This document shows positions 1-8,831 of a stretch of 64,000 bases of DNA, piece after piece. The notes beneath the pieces are model-generated. The model was not told the DNA's origin, did not search any database, and was given only the letters and a program-made list of their open reading frames with translations. Position numbers and translations under genes: made by a program. Origin of the DNA: Paenibacillus_E qinlingensis (GTDB taxonomy: Bacteria > Bacillota > Bacilli > Paenibacillales > NBRC-103111). The number at the start of each line of letters is the position of its first letter. Position 1 is the stretch's first letter. The stretch is from the NCBI RefSeq assembly GCF_028746185.1, contig NZ_JAQIVH010000042.1, positions 124,001 to 188,000 of the forward strand, in the 5' to 3' direction.

Positions 1-621
1 ATTAGGAACACTCCCACGCTTTGTATTCAAATATAAGTAAGGGATCTCCGCAATGCCTGTTTCGCTTTTCATTTGAATCATGACTTTCAGGATATTCTGA
101 TTCATTGATTTAGCAGCAAATCGCGAGGAGCCTTCATCCATAGATCGTAATTGTTGTCCCAACGTATATTCAATAAACGGCTCTAACTGTAGATACTCTC
201 CAGCATTCCCTTTCGTAACTAAGAGTAAATTAGTAGGTCTAGGTTCATGATCTCGTCTGAAAAAGTCTAGAATAACACCGAGATCATGTGCCTTCAGAAC
301 TTCATCACTAACTAGAATGGCACGCATGTGATCCCATTTGGCTTTTCGTCCTAAATGGATGGTGACATCCCGAATGGCATCAAAAACATTCTTCCCTTCT
401 GTCTTAATCGTGAACGAAGATTTCGTCCCCGTACCCTTTGTCAGTGCACTACTGCCACTTGGCTTGTAGAAAAGTGTGGTTAATTTGATGTTGCCTTTGT
501 CGGATAGATCCAAAGAAACCGCTTGTACAAAGGCATATTCAACCAGTTCGGCTTTGTTCCAACAGCCTGTTAAAGAAAATAATAACAGTCCAGATAATGT
601 CGTCACCATTAACCATCTCAT
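1..621 (-). CDS. Ger(x)C family spore germination lipoprotein (partial, C-terminus outside window)
   Basis: This is the start of a GerC-type subunit of a nutrient germinant receptor, which sits in the inner membrane of the spore. The 207 visible residues open with a lipoprotein signal: a short charged start, a hydrophobic stretch, and the lipobox SLTGC with Cys20, followed by WNKAELVE. A Trp-Asn/Asp pair after the lipid Cys is typical of GerC proteins. ATG at 621 is chosen because it gives exactly this signal peptide. The gene lies 30 bp downstream of the GerA-type gene on the same strand, so the two are very likely one receptor operon. A GerB-type permease would be expected beyond the left edge. 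The gene runs off the window at base 1. Confidence 0.88.
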   Translation of the reverse strand, partial: MRWLMVTTLSGLLLFSLTGCWNKAELVEYAFVQAVSLDLSDKGNIKLTTLFYKPSGSSALTKGTGTKSSFTIKTEGKNVFDAIRDVTIHLGRKAKWDHMRAILVSDEVLKAHDLGVILDFFRRDHEPRPTNLLLVTKGNAGEYLQLEPFIEYTLGQQLRSMDEGSSRFAAKSMNQNILKVMIQMKSETGIAEIPYLYLNTKRGSVPN

Positions 622-651
622 GTTGTATTTCCTTCTTTCTCTGTCATGCCG

Positions 652-2217
652 TTACTTTTTGTGACTGTTCGGCCGATGTCGGTTGCGCGGTGAGCGGAGG
701 AGAATTTTCAATGGAGCTCTTATGAATCCATCTTTCAATTGATTCATTATAAGAGGAGCCCATGGCGTTAGATAGGGTTGTCCTAGAGATCGCAGGCTAA
801 CTAAATGTAGAAAAATAAACAGAAAGCCAATCATGAAACCGAATCCTCCTAAGCTTGCAGCAAGGATCATTAGGGGGAAGCGCAAGATACGTAGAGAGAT
901 AGCCATATTGTAGTTGGGCAACGAAAAGGAAGCGATCCCTGTCAGTGCCACGATGATGACCATGATGGGGGAAGCGATTTTGGCTTCAATAGCAGCTTGT
1001 CCAATGACAAGAGCTCCGACGATACTAACGGCTGAACCCACAGGTTTAGGAAGACGGATACCGGCTTCCCGCATGATTTCAAAGAAAAATTCCATCAACA
1101 AAGCTTCGATGAATGCGGGGAAAGGGATTCCTTCACGGGTATCTAGAATGGCTAACAGCAACACAGTGGGAATAAGTTCAGAATGAAAAGTTGAGATAGC
1201 GATATAGAGGCTCGGTAATGTAAGAGCCATAATAAATGCGAATAGCCGAAGTAATCGAATGAGTGAGGAATACAAGGATCGTATGTAGTAATCTTCACTA
1301 GATTGAAAAAACTCGATAAAGAGGCCGGGGCAGATCATAATGGATGGAGAACCACTGGTAAGAACAATGATTTTCCCATCAAGAAGCGCCGCAACAGCCG
1401 TATCTGTACGTTCAGTATGTCGATATTGTGGAAAAGGGGAATACGTAGAATCCTCAATTAATTCTTCGATATAAGCGACTTCCAAAATTTCTTCTTGTAT
1501 AGCGGTACTAAAGCGTTTCTTAAATTCCATTAACGTTTGTGGGTTCACGGTCCCCGCTAAATAACCGACGGCGATTTCGGTCCGTGTTTCTCCGCTTGCA
1601 TTAAACTTTTCAATCTTGAAATTAGCACTTTTCAGACGGTTACGCAGTAACCCTAAATTGATTCTCAGACTTTCCACAGTAGCTTCTTGCGGACCTCTAA
1701 CTACGGGTTCATTCATGGGTTCACTAATTTGTCTTGATTCTAAAGCAAGCGCATTATAGCTCAGTGCCTTGTTCCATTGATCAAAAAAAATGACAATTTG
1801 ACCATGAAGGATGTTATGTTCTGCAACTGGCAATTGGTCAATAATCGTCATATTCCTAGAAGAGACGCCATGATTCTCAACGAATGAGATTAACTTGTTA
1901 AGATCAACGGTTGCTGCTTCAAAGCCTGCTTCTTGAAAAACAATGTCTTGGAGAACATTTTTTAGAAATATCAATTCTTTATCATTAATAAGTGAATCGC
2001 AATACACAACAAGAGCTCCGTATTGCAATTCCGTGCCAAAAAATCTAGGCAGATAACAAATATCAGAACAATCCACGAGTTGTTGCTCTATCCATTTTCT
2101 ATTTTCCTCTAAGATTGGTGCCAGTGGAGATTCCACTGAAGAGGGGGGAGCACTAGTATGTGGTGCCTGAGTAGGTGCTGATCTCCTACTCTTCCTGAAC
2201 AACTTTTGTATATCCAT
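652..2217 (-). CDS. GerA family spore germination protein
   Basis: This is the A subunit of a germinant receptor, 521 residues. It has a long hydrophilic N-terminal half and a C-terminal half with several membrane segments. The segment DTREGIPFPAFIEALLMEF, followed by PKPVGSAVSIVGALVIGQA, is the characteristic conserved block of GerA proteins. The frame is open upstream to 2340, but I place the start at ATG 2217 because AAGGA lies about 8 bases before it; the upstream ATG has no binding site. The short tail is basic. It is followed after 30 bp by the GerC-type lipoprotein gene. The germinant sensed cannot be read from sequence. Confidence 0.92.
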   Translation of the reverse strand: MDIQKLFRKSRRSAPTQAPHTSAPPSSVESPLAPILEENRKWIEQQLVDCSDICYLPRFFGTELQYGALVVYCDSLINDKELIFLKNVLQDIVFQEAGFEAATVDLNKLISFVENHGVSSRNMTIIDQLPVAEHNILHGQIVIFFDQWNKALSYNALALESRQISEPMNEPVVRGPQEATVESLRINLGLLRNRLKSANFKIEKFNASGETRTEIAVGYLAGTVNPQTLMEFKKRFSTAIQEEILEVAYIEELIEDSTYSPFPQYRHTERTDTAVAALLDGKIIVLTSGSPSIMICPGLFIEFFQSSEDYYIRSLYSSLIRLLRLFAFIMALTLPSLYIAISTFHSELIPTVLLLAILDTREGIPFPAFIEALLMEFFFEIMREAGIRLPKPVGSAVSIVGALVIGQAAIEAKIASPIMVIIVALTGIASFSLPNYNMAISLRILRFPLMILAASLGGFGFMIGFLFIFLHLVSLRSLGQPYLTPWAPLIMNQLKDGFIRAPLKILLRSPRNRHRPNSHKK

Positions 2218-2421
2218 AGAAATTATCCTTCTATAATTTGTTAGTTGCGCAGGTTTATTATTCCAATTTGCAGGGGAAATATGTGACTTGCTTGCCGAAT
2301 AATTTAAATCCCTTAATGAAGAACTTTCGTTGATTCTCAAGTAATGAACGCTGTAATCCTCTCATATATCAATTAGGATGAGATACATCGTATTTCACCT
2401 TAATGGAGAGGAGACGACCAC

Positions 2422-3612
2422 ATGGATACTTCGAACAGGAATCAGGGTGTGTATGGCAATGTGCCACAGCCAATCCGACCGGATGGCGCTGGCGGGATGG
2501 ATACCGGTCCTCGAGATATTATGAGGGATATGGAAAACCCGAATATGCTAGTTCCGCCCATAACAGATTCTGGCTTGCTGCCAAATTTGAAGTTTTCATT
2601 TTCGGATACTTCGATGAAACTGAATTTTGGAGGTTGGTCAAGGGAAGTAACCGTCAGAGAGTTACCCATTGCGACCACGCTTGCGGGTGTTAATATGAGT
2701 TTGACGCCTGGTGGTGTTCGCGAAATGCATTGGCACCAACAAGCAGAATGGTCCTATATGATTCTGGGTTCAGCTAGAATCACATCAATTGATCAAGAGG
2801 GGCGGAATTTTATCGCAGATGTGGGTCCAGGAGATCTTTGGTACTTCCCGCCTGGACTCCCGCACTCCATACAAGGGTTAGAGCATTGTGAATTCTTGCT
2901 TGTTTTTGATGATGGTAACTTTTCTGATTTGAACACGATATCCATCTCCGATTGGTTTTCACGAACACCGAAAGATGTGCTTTCCGCCAATTTTGGCGTT
3001 CCCATGAGTGCTTTTAACAACATTCCCAAAGAGCAAGTCTATATCTATCAAGACAAGGTTCCTGGTCCAATCGATAGCCAGAAGGTACAGTCCCCTTATG
3101 GGACCATTCCCCTCAGTTTTAAGCATCGATTGCTCGCGCAGCCCCCGATCAAAACGCCAGGCGGCAGCGTCAGAATTGTAGATTCTACAAATTTTCCGAT
3201 ATCTAAGAATATAGCAGCTGCACTGGTTGAGATTGAACCTGGCGGAATGAGAGAGCTGCATTGGCATCCGAATAACGATGAATGGCAGTACTACCTGACT
3301 GGACAGGGACGTATGACCGTTTTCGCTGGGGATGGTAATGCTCGTACGTTCGATTATCGAGCTGGTGATGTTGGTTATGTGCCATTTGCTTTGGGTCATT
3401 ATGTGCAGAATACCGGTACACAATCCCTATGGTTTTTGGAAATGTTCAAGAGTGATCGGTTCGAGGATGTGTCGTTAAACCAATGGATGGCGCTTACTCC
3501 ACGTGATCTGGTTAGTACGAATTTGAACGTAGGTCCAGAAGTATTGAATGCGCTGCGCAAGGAAAAGTGGCCTGTCGTGAAGTATCCGGGATTCTCTTAC
3601 TACCCGAAGTAG
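2422..3612 (+). CDS. oxdC: Oxalate decarboxylase-like bicupin
   Basis: This double-cupin protein of 396 residues resembles Bacillus OxdC/OxdD, manganese enzymes that convert oxalate to formate and CO2. Both metal sites are complete: His103, His105, Glu109, His148 in the first cupin and His280, His282, Glu287, His326 in the second. Arg100, equivalent to the substrate-binding Arg92 of OxdC, is kept. The flexible lid that carries the catalytic Glu162 in OxdC (Ser-Glu-Asn-Ser) reads Ser168-Asp-Leu-Asn171 here, so decarboxylase activity cannot be assumed. The start is ATG 2422, after GGAGAGGAG. There is no signal peptide. The gene stands alone, divergent from gerA, and ends at a strong hairpin. 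Confidence 0.85.
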   Translation: MDTSNRNQGVYGNVPQPIRPDGAGGMDTGPRDIMRDMENPNMLVPPITDSGLLPNLKFSFSDTSMKLNFGGWSREVTVRELPIATTLAGVNMSLTPGGVREMHWHQQAEWSYMILGSARITSIDQEGRNFIADVGPGDLWYFPPGLPHSIQGLEHCEFLLVFDDGNFSDLNTISISDWFSRTPKDVLSANFGVPMSAFNNIPKEQVYIYQDKVPGPIDSQKVQSPYGTIPLSFKHRLLAQPPIKTPGGSVRIVDSTNFPISKNIAAALVEIEPGGMRELHWHPNNDEWQYYLTGQGRMTVFAGDGNARTFDYRAGDVGYVPFALGHYVQNTGTQSLWFLEMFKSDRFEDVSLNQWMALTPRDLVSTNLNVGPEVLNALRKEKWPVVKYPGFSYYPK

Positions 3613-3618
3613 GTAAGG

Positions 3619-3659
3619 AAAAGGCTATCTCCGTAGAATGTCTACGAAGATAGCCTTTT
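3619..3659 (+). terminator. Rho-independent terminator after the bicupin gene
   Basis: Arms 3619-3636 and 3641-3659 pair over about 18 bp with one mismatch and end in TTTT. It starts seven bases after the stop codon. Confidence 0.85.
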
Positions 3660-3802
3660 CGCATGGCAGATGAGGGGACACCAGCTGTGCTAGACGCTTC
3701 CGCACGACCTGTGGGGAGAGCGCCTAGTACGAGCAAAGCAGCGGAAGAGAATCATGAACCATTTTTTGAAGGAAAGCATGGATGAGGCCTCCTTTTGTGA
3801 GG

Positions 3803-4684
3803 CTAGCCTTTCAGTCCCGAGCTTGCAATTCCCTCTACGAACCATTTTTGACAAACAACCACGACGATGAGCAGAGGAACAAGCCCAGAAACGGAAGCTG
3901 CCATGGTGAGCACATAATTCGTACCAAACTCTTCAACATAACTCGTTAAGCCAAGAGGAATCGTGTACAATGCTTTCTCGCGAAGCATAATGAGCGGTGT
4001 TTCATATTCGTTCCAATGCCAAGTAAAAGAGAGAATTAAGAGCGTAACGAGTGCAGGTTTGATCAACGGCATACAAATTTGCCAGAAGGTTCGCCAGTAG
4101 CCCGATCCATCAACACGTCCTGCTTCCAGCAGTTCGTTCGGAAGGCTGATGAAGAACTGACGCATCAGGAAGGTGCCGAATACGGTAAATAAACCTGGTA
4201 AAATAATGGAAGCATGTGTATTGATCAGCTGCAGCTGATCGAACAAGATGAAGCGAGGGACAAGCAAAACCTGGCCCGGAATCATCATCGTTGATAAATA
4301 AAGCAGAAACAGGAAGTTGCGGCCTTTGAACCGTATTTTGGCAAAAGCGTAGCCAGCCATGGCACTCGTAAGTAAGTTGCCAGCGACAGTGATCCCCGTA
4401 ATTTTAATTGAATTCCAATAAAATAAATAGAAAGGATCTGTGCCTGCCCAGACTTTCTTATAATTCTCAAAATGCCATGTATTCGGTATCCAATCGATTG
4501 GATATTTGAATACTTCGCCATTAATTTTGAAAGAGGTCGATATCATCCATAAAAATGGCAGAATCATAACGATGGAGATCGCTCCCAAGATGAGTGTAAG
4601 GAGGATCTTAAGCCATAAGCTGCCCCTTCTCATGCTGGCAATGGCTGTTTTTCGCGTAGTTTGAGTAGATACGGTAGTTTCCAT
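3803..4684 (-). CDS. Carbohydrate ABC transporter permease (MalG/AraQ type)
   Basis: This is the second inner-membrane permease of a sugar importer, 293 residues with about six membrane helices. The binding-protein-dependent transport signature is visible in ELLEAGRVDGSGYWRTFWQICMP (the EAA loop that contacts the ATPase). The C-terminal 'VEGIASSGLKG' is typical of this permease subtype. The frame is open to 4873, but ATG 4684 is preferred because AAAGGAG sits just ahead of it and the start falls 19 bp after the first permease gene. No ATPase gene is nearby; such systems commonly share an MsmX-type ATPase encoded elsewhere (inference). Confidence 0.93.
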   Translation of the reverse strand: METTVSTQTTRKTAIASMRRGSLWLKILLTLILGAISIVMILPFLWMISTSFKINGEVFKYPIDWIPNTWHFENYKKVWAGTDPFYLFYWNSIKITGITVAGNLLTSAMAGYAFAKIRFKGRNFLFLLYLSTMMIPGQVLLVPRFILFDQLQLINTHASIILPGLFTVFGTFLMRQFFISLPNELLEAGRVDGSGYWRTFWQICMPLIKPALVTLLILSFTWHWNEYETPLIMLREKALYTIPLGLTSYVEEFGTNYVLTMAASVSGLVPLLIVVVVCQKWFVEGIASSGLKG

Positions 4685-4703
4685 AAGGGTTGCTCCTTTA
4701 CAA

Positions 4704-5609
4704 TTAGAAGTGCTGCTGCCAACGTTTCTGGCTCTGCCATTGAATAATCGTGACGACGAAGATGATGGCGAATAGCACCCAAGAGACGGTAGCGGCATAG
4801 CCCATTTTGTAGAATCGGAATGCAAGTAAGTAAATGTGATAGGATAACACCATCGTCGAATCAATAGGACCACCTTGTGTCATAATGTTGACAGGTCCGA
4901 ATATTTGGAAGGAGCCGATAATAAGTGTAATGGCAACGAGAAAGGTGGTTGGCGTGAGCATCGGAATGGTGATTTGGAAAAACTGGCGTATTTTCGAAGC
5001 CCCATCAATATCGGAAGCCTCGTACAAATCCTTGGAAATGCCTTGCAATCCGGCCAAGTAAATGACCATCGAGTACCCAATCGTTACCCACACCTGCATG
5101 ATGATAATCGCAAAAAGGGCAGAATTCGGGCTCGACAACCAGCCTGGTGGATGATCAATGCCAACGGACTTGAGCACCTGGTTGATTGGACCATCGGAAG
5201 CACGGTACATAATGCTCCAAATGACGGATACAGCGACGAGCGAGCTGACATAGGGCAAGAAGATCAGTGTTCGCAGTGTTTGCTTGAAAAACACATACTT
5301 GTTCAGTATGACAGCAAACAGGAGTCCTATAATGATAGAGCCTGGAACGCTGACGAGAGTAAAGACCATATTATTTTTGAGCGCTTTCATGAATTTCGGA
5401 TCACTGCCCAGCGCTTTAAAATTATCTAAGCCCACCCATTCAATCCCTGCAAAACCTTTGAGATATTCCCAATCCACGAATACGAGGTACAGACTGAATA
5501 AGATCGGCAGCAATATAAAAATGAGGTACCCTGAGAAGTTGGGCAAAATGAACAGGTAGCCTGCAAGGTTTTCCCTGAATTTGGCGTTCTGCCAGAAATG
5601 TCGTTTCAT
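4704..5609 (-). CDS. Sugar ABC transporter permease (MalF/LacF type)
   Basis: This is the first permease of the importer, 301 residues. It begins MKRHFWQNAKFRENLAGYLF, a short cytoplasmic tail followed by the first membrane helix, and has about six helices. The EAA-type loop is DLYEASDIDGASKIRQFFQI. It would pair with the next permease downstream to form the channel. The start is ATG 5609, after AAAGGGTGG. A stem-loop separates it from the binding-protein gene upstream, which suggests permeases are made in smaller amounts than the binding protein. Confidence 0.93.
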   Translation of the reverse strand: MKRHFWQNAKFRENLAGYLFILPNFSGYLIFILLPILFSLYLVFVDWEYLKGFAGIEWVGLDNFKALGSDPKFMKALKNNMVFTLVSVPGSIIIGLLFAVILNKYVFFKQTLRTLIFLPYVSSLVAVSVIWSIMYRASDGPINQVLKSVGIDHPPGWLSSPNSALFAIIIMQVWVTIGYSMVIYLAGLQGISKDLYEASDIDGASKIRQFFQITIPMLTPTTFLVAITLIIGSFQIFGPVNIMTQGGPIDSTMVLSYHIYLLAFRFYKMGYAATVSWVLFAIIFVVTIIQWQSQKRWQQHF

Positions 5610-5705
5610 TCGTAAGCCACCCTTTCAAATTCATGTGTTAACGTAACTTTACCAAGCAAATGAATGAATTCCCATAGCGTGAACGTGATCTTTTCTGTAG
5701 TTTCA

Positions 5706-5742
5706 TTGAAAAAACCTCCAGCAAGAATCTGCTAGAGGTTTC
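5706..5742 (-). terminator. Intra-operon hairpin between binding-protein and permease genes
   Basis: On the minus strand, arms 5741-5730 and 5723-5712 pair over 12 bp (one T-G pair) with a 6-nt loop, and a run of T follows. It lies between co-directional genes and fits a partial terminator or mRNA-protecting hairpin. Confidence 0.75.
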
Positions 5743-5766
5743 CGAATGACAGAGAAAGAATTTATC

Positions 5767-7140
5767 TTATTTTTTAGCGCCTTTAATCGTTGTATCCCCA
5801 CGCGTTTTCATCGTTTCCAAAGCTTTGTCAAGCGGTTGAGCGCCAAGCAAATATTTCTCCATCTCATCTTTAAAGACAGCTCTTAGCTCAGTTGGAACAG
5901 GCACATTGTAGGATGTTGGGAATGTGTAGTTGCCAGCTAGCAGTGCTTTCAAGGATGCTTCGTCAATCAAATCCTTCGCATCACCAATGAGGATAGAGGC
6001 GATTTTAGCAGGATCTGCCTTTTTGCTAGTTGGGATACGTCCACCTGGCACCATAGCCATATTACCTTCTTGTAAATACCAGGAGATGAATTTGAAAGCC
6101 GTTTCTTTATTTTTGCTGTTTTTATTAATCGACATGTAGTCGCCCATACCGCCGCCTGGATTAACATTGCTGCCTGCAGTAAATTGCGGATAAGGAGCGA
6201 ATGCAACTTTGAAATCATGCGGGAAGCTCTTGATGTCCTTGATATAGCGGATGATATAAATAGCGGAAGCAGACATTGCTGTTTTACCCGTCAGAAGCTC
6301 ATTTTGCACCGTGATTTTACCAGCAACAGCTTCGGAATATTTCATCATGACGCCTTTGTCTTCCAAGCTCTTCTGCATTTCCAAGCCTTTCTTCATGGCT
6401 GGGCTATTGAAGTTGGATGTGCCATCAGCAGCGATCACCCAGTCTTGAGGTTTGGCTGTTTGTAGAACGGTATCACCAAACCAACTCAAAGCTGGATCTA
6501 GCATTGTACCCTTCATAGCACCTTTATTAAGCTTGGTGGCCATTGCACTGAAATCATCCCATGTCCATGCCGTAGGCAGCTTCTCGCCTGCTGCATCTAA
6601 GGCTTTCATATTGAAAAGGACAGCGCCTACATTCTTATTAGCTGGTAAATAATAATATTTACCGTCTGCGAACTTCTTGATATTAGCCGCTCCGATAATA
6701 CCCTCAACGTCAAAGCCGGCTTTGGCGATCAGGTCGTCCAATGGCTCTGCCATGCCAGCAGCTTGGCGTTTGGTCATATAGGCATCACCGTAGTTCATGT
6801 AAATATCAGGTGCATCTGTATTAGAGAGAAGGGCCGTTTCGAGTTTCAGGTTACCGGGATCATCATTCACATACCGTGTATATTCGACCTTAATGGTAGG
6901 ATTTGCTTTATTCCACGCATCGACGGCATCTTGTGGTCCGCTTTCTGGCGGAACACCTCCCCAGAATTTAAGGGTAACTGGTTTTTGTGCTTCAGGTGTA
7001 GGTGTAGCAGCTGCTACAGTGGCAGCAGGCGCGACGGACGCAGCTGCGGAAGGTGATGCCTCAGGTGTTTTGGAGCAGCCGGTTACGAGAACGCTTACAG
7101 CAAGAGCAATTGAAGCTCCCATGCCTAATACTTTTTTCAT
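5767..7140 (-). CDS. Extracellular sugar-binding lipoprotein of ABC transporter
   Basis: This is the substrate-capturing component of the importer, 457 residues, anchored outside the membrane by lipid. The start MKKVLGMGASIALAVSVLVT-GC gives a lipoprotein signal, and an Ala/Pro/Ser-rich linker follows. The body matches family 1 solute-binding proteins: VTLKFWGGVPPESGPQDAVDAW near the start and GGMGDYMSINKNSKNKETAF later. Reading could begin at 7200, but the ATG at 7140 has AAAAGGGG in front and gives the signal peptide. It lies 89 bp downstream of the response regulator, on the same strand, so expression is probably controlled by that two-component pair. The sugar is unknown. Confidence 0.93.
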   Translation of the reverse strand: MKKVLGMGASIALAVSVLVTGCSKTPEASPSAAASVAPAATVAAATPTPEAQKPVTLKFWGGVPPESGPQDAVDAWNKANPTIKVEYTRYVNDDPGNLKLETALLSNTDAPDIYMNYGDAYMTKRQAAGMAEPLDDLIAKAGFDVEGIIGAANIKKFADGKYYYLPANKNVGAVLFNMKALDAAGEKLPTAWTWDDFSAMATKLNKGAMKGTMLDPALSWFGDTVLQTAKPQDWVIAADGTSNFNSPAMKKGLEMQKSLEDKGVMMKYSEAVAGKITVQNELLTGKTAMSASAIYIIRYIKDIKSFPHDFKVAFAPYPQFTAGSNVNPGGGMGDYMSINKNSKNKETAFKFISWYLQEGNMAMVPGGRIPTSKKADPAKIASILIGDAKDLIDEASLKALLAGNYTFPTSYNVPVPTELRAVFKDEMEKYLLGAQPLDKALETMKTRGDTTIKGAKK

Positions 7141-7229
7141 TTGTTCATCCCCTTTTCTTTTGGTAGTTAAATCGTAATGCAAATGTTCCCAAAAAGACAC
7201 GGAGTATTCTTTACGAAGTAAGCATTATT

Positions 7230-8831
7230 CTATGATGTTCGATGACCGAAGAAGAGCTTTCGAAATTCGGTAGGGTACATCCCTTCCATTTGTTTGAAGC
7301 TGCGGCTGAAATGGTTGGGATCGGCATACCCGATGAGCTCAGAAATTTCAAAAATTTTGTAATCCGGATTCTTGAGCAGCTCACGGGCATTTTTCATTCG
7401 AACATTCGTCATATAATCGGTGATCGTTTTGCCTGTTTCTTTTTTGAACAAAATGCTCAAGTAATTCTCGGTATAACCAACGGTACTGGCTAAATCAGCA
7501 ACTTTGAGGGGTAAATTATACTTCTCCATAATTTGACGGATCACCATTTGAATCTCTGGTCGGAGTTTCTCTTTCCCATGCTCACGTTTGTATGCTAGGA
7601 AGACGGGCAGCCATCCGATGAACCAAGTTGATAATACCTGTAACGTTTCAGCATTGCGAATAACATGGTACGGATACTGCTGCTCGTGCAGGGTAACGGA
7701 GTATATATCGCCGCCTTCCGCTTTCAAGCAGCGTGCAAAAATATGAAGCAGACGAAGCCACTGCTCTCGCAATAGGGCAGGGGGAATATTCTTATTGTGG
7801 CAAAGCTCCTCTGTCCAGGCTGTAATTTTCTCTCGTAAGCCGGTTTCGTCTCCTTCTTCGATACGTTTCATCCATTCTTCTTCCTGCCATGGCTCGGCTA
7901 GCGTGGGGGGTGAACCATGTAATTGATCATAGTAAACGATACAGGAGCCCCCGTAGTAGAATCGGTAGCTTAAGGCATGATCTGCTTTTTCATAGGCAAG
8001 ATGCAGAGCAAATGTATCCTCATAAGAGGGAGACACGCCGATGGCCAGCGAAATTTTCAGGAAAACTTGTACGGCATTTTGCATTTCGACCAACATATTC
8101 CCGTTAATTTGGCCTATAAGGATACAGAACTTTCCAACTGCCATTTCAACTAGCTCTCCATTGCCATACTTCTTGAGAATCTCATTGAGGACATTTTTCA
8201 CCGTGTAGGTCAAAAGACGATCGCTTTGGAAACGGTTATTTTGCGTTAATTCCTCATAGGAATCGATCTGGATCACCGCTGCTGATAAGGGAGAAGTAAA
8301 TAGCTCCAATTGGAATTCTCGCCATACTTGTTCGATTTCCCCACGGGAAACATGGCTTTGGAGGAGCTCGCGCAACCGCTTTTCTTTGACCTCGTTGCTA
8401 TATTGATTCACCTTCTGCTCAAGCTGCGTTCTCGCATCCACGCCTTGTTTCTCCATTTGTAGTTGATCCTGGATTACCCGCAGCTTCTCCATCAGCTCAG
8501 AGGGATTGATTTCTAATTTCGTGACATATTCAATGGCACCTAGGCGTAGTGCCTGTTGGACATAGTTGAAGTCATTATGATTGGATAAAATGAGACATTT
8601 GATTGCCGGCCAGCGTTCACGGATTTGTTTTAATAATTCAAGTCCGTCCATCTCTGGCATACGAATATCCGTAAGTACGACGTCGCAAGCCTGCGATTCT
8701 AATATTTTCAAAGCTTCCAACCCATTAGCAGCTTCGCCTATGACCTGGAATTCTTCGTTATCTCTCGGAATGATCGTTTTTAAGCCAATGCGCACAAGAA
8801 TTTCATCATCAACGATCAGAATTCTCAGCAT
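7230..8831 (-). CDS. Response regulator, YesN-type, with AraC DNA-binding domain
   Basis: This cytoplasmic transcription regulator has 533 residues. The N-terminal receiver starts MLRILIVDDE and carries the phosphate acceptor Asp55 in VVLTDIRMPEMDG, with the Lys of EYVTKLEI at the end of the domain. A long middle region follows, then a C-terminal AraC helix-turn-helix pair (about residues 430-533) ending in the usual SRSFKQMEGMYPTEFRK. The start is ATG 8831 with AAAAGGAGG. It overlaps the kinase gene by 23 bp, indicating coupled translation. By family role and position it should switch on the adjacent sugar importer. Confidence 0.94.
   Translation of the reverse strand: MLRILIVDDEILVRIGLKTIIPRDNEEFQVIGEAANGLEALKILESQACDVVLTDIRMPEMDGLELLKQIRERWPAIKCLILSNHNDFNYVQQALRLGAIEYVTKLEINPSELMEKLRVIQDQLQMEKQGVDARTQLEQKVNQYSNEVKEKRLRELLQSHVSRGEIEQVWREFQLELFTSPLSAAVIQIDSYEELTQNNRFQSDRLLTYTVKNVLNEILKKYGNGELVEMAVGKFCILIGQINGNMLVEMQNAVQVFLKISLAIGVSPSYEDTFALHLAYEKADHALSYRFYYGGSCIVYYDQLHGSPPTLAEPWQEEEWMKRIEEGDETGLREKITAWTEELCHNKNIPPALLREQWLRLLHIFARCLKAEGGDIYSVTLHEQQYPYHVIRNAETLQVLSTWFIGWLPVFLAYKREHGKEKLRPEIQMVIRQIMEKYNLPLKVADLASTVGYTENYLSILFKKETGKTITDYMTNVRMKNARELLKNPDYKIFEISELIGYADPNHFSRSFKQMEGMYPTEFRKLFFGHRTS

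Noticed and set aside
3663..3785. Plus-strand frame of 40 codons after the bicupin terminator
   Set aside because: It begins in the terminator's tail, has no ribosome binding site and resembles nothing known.
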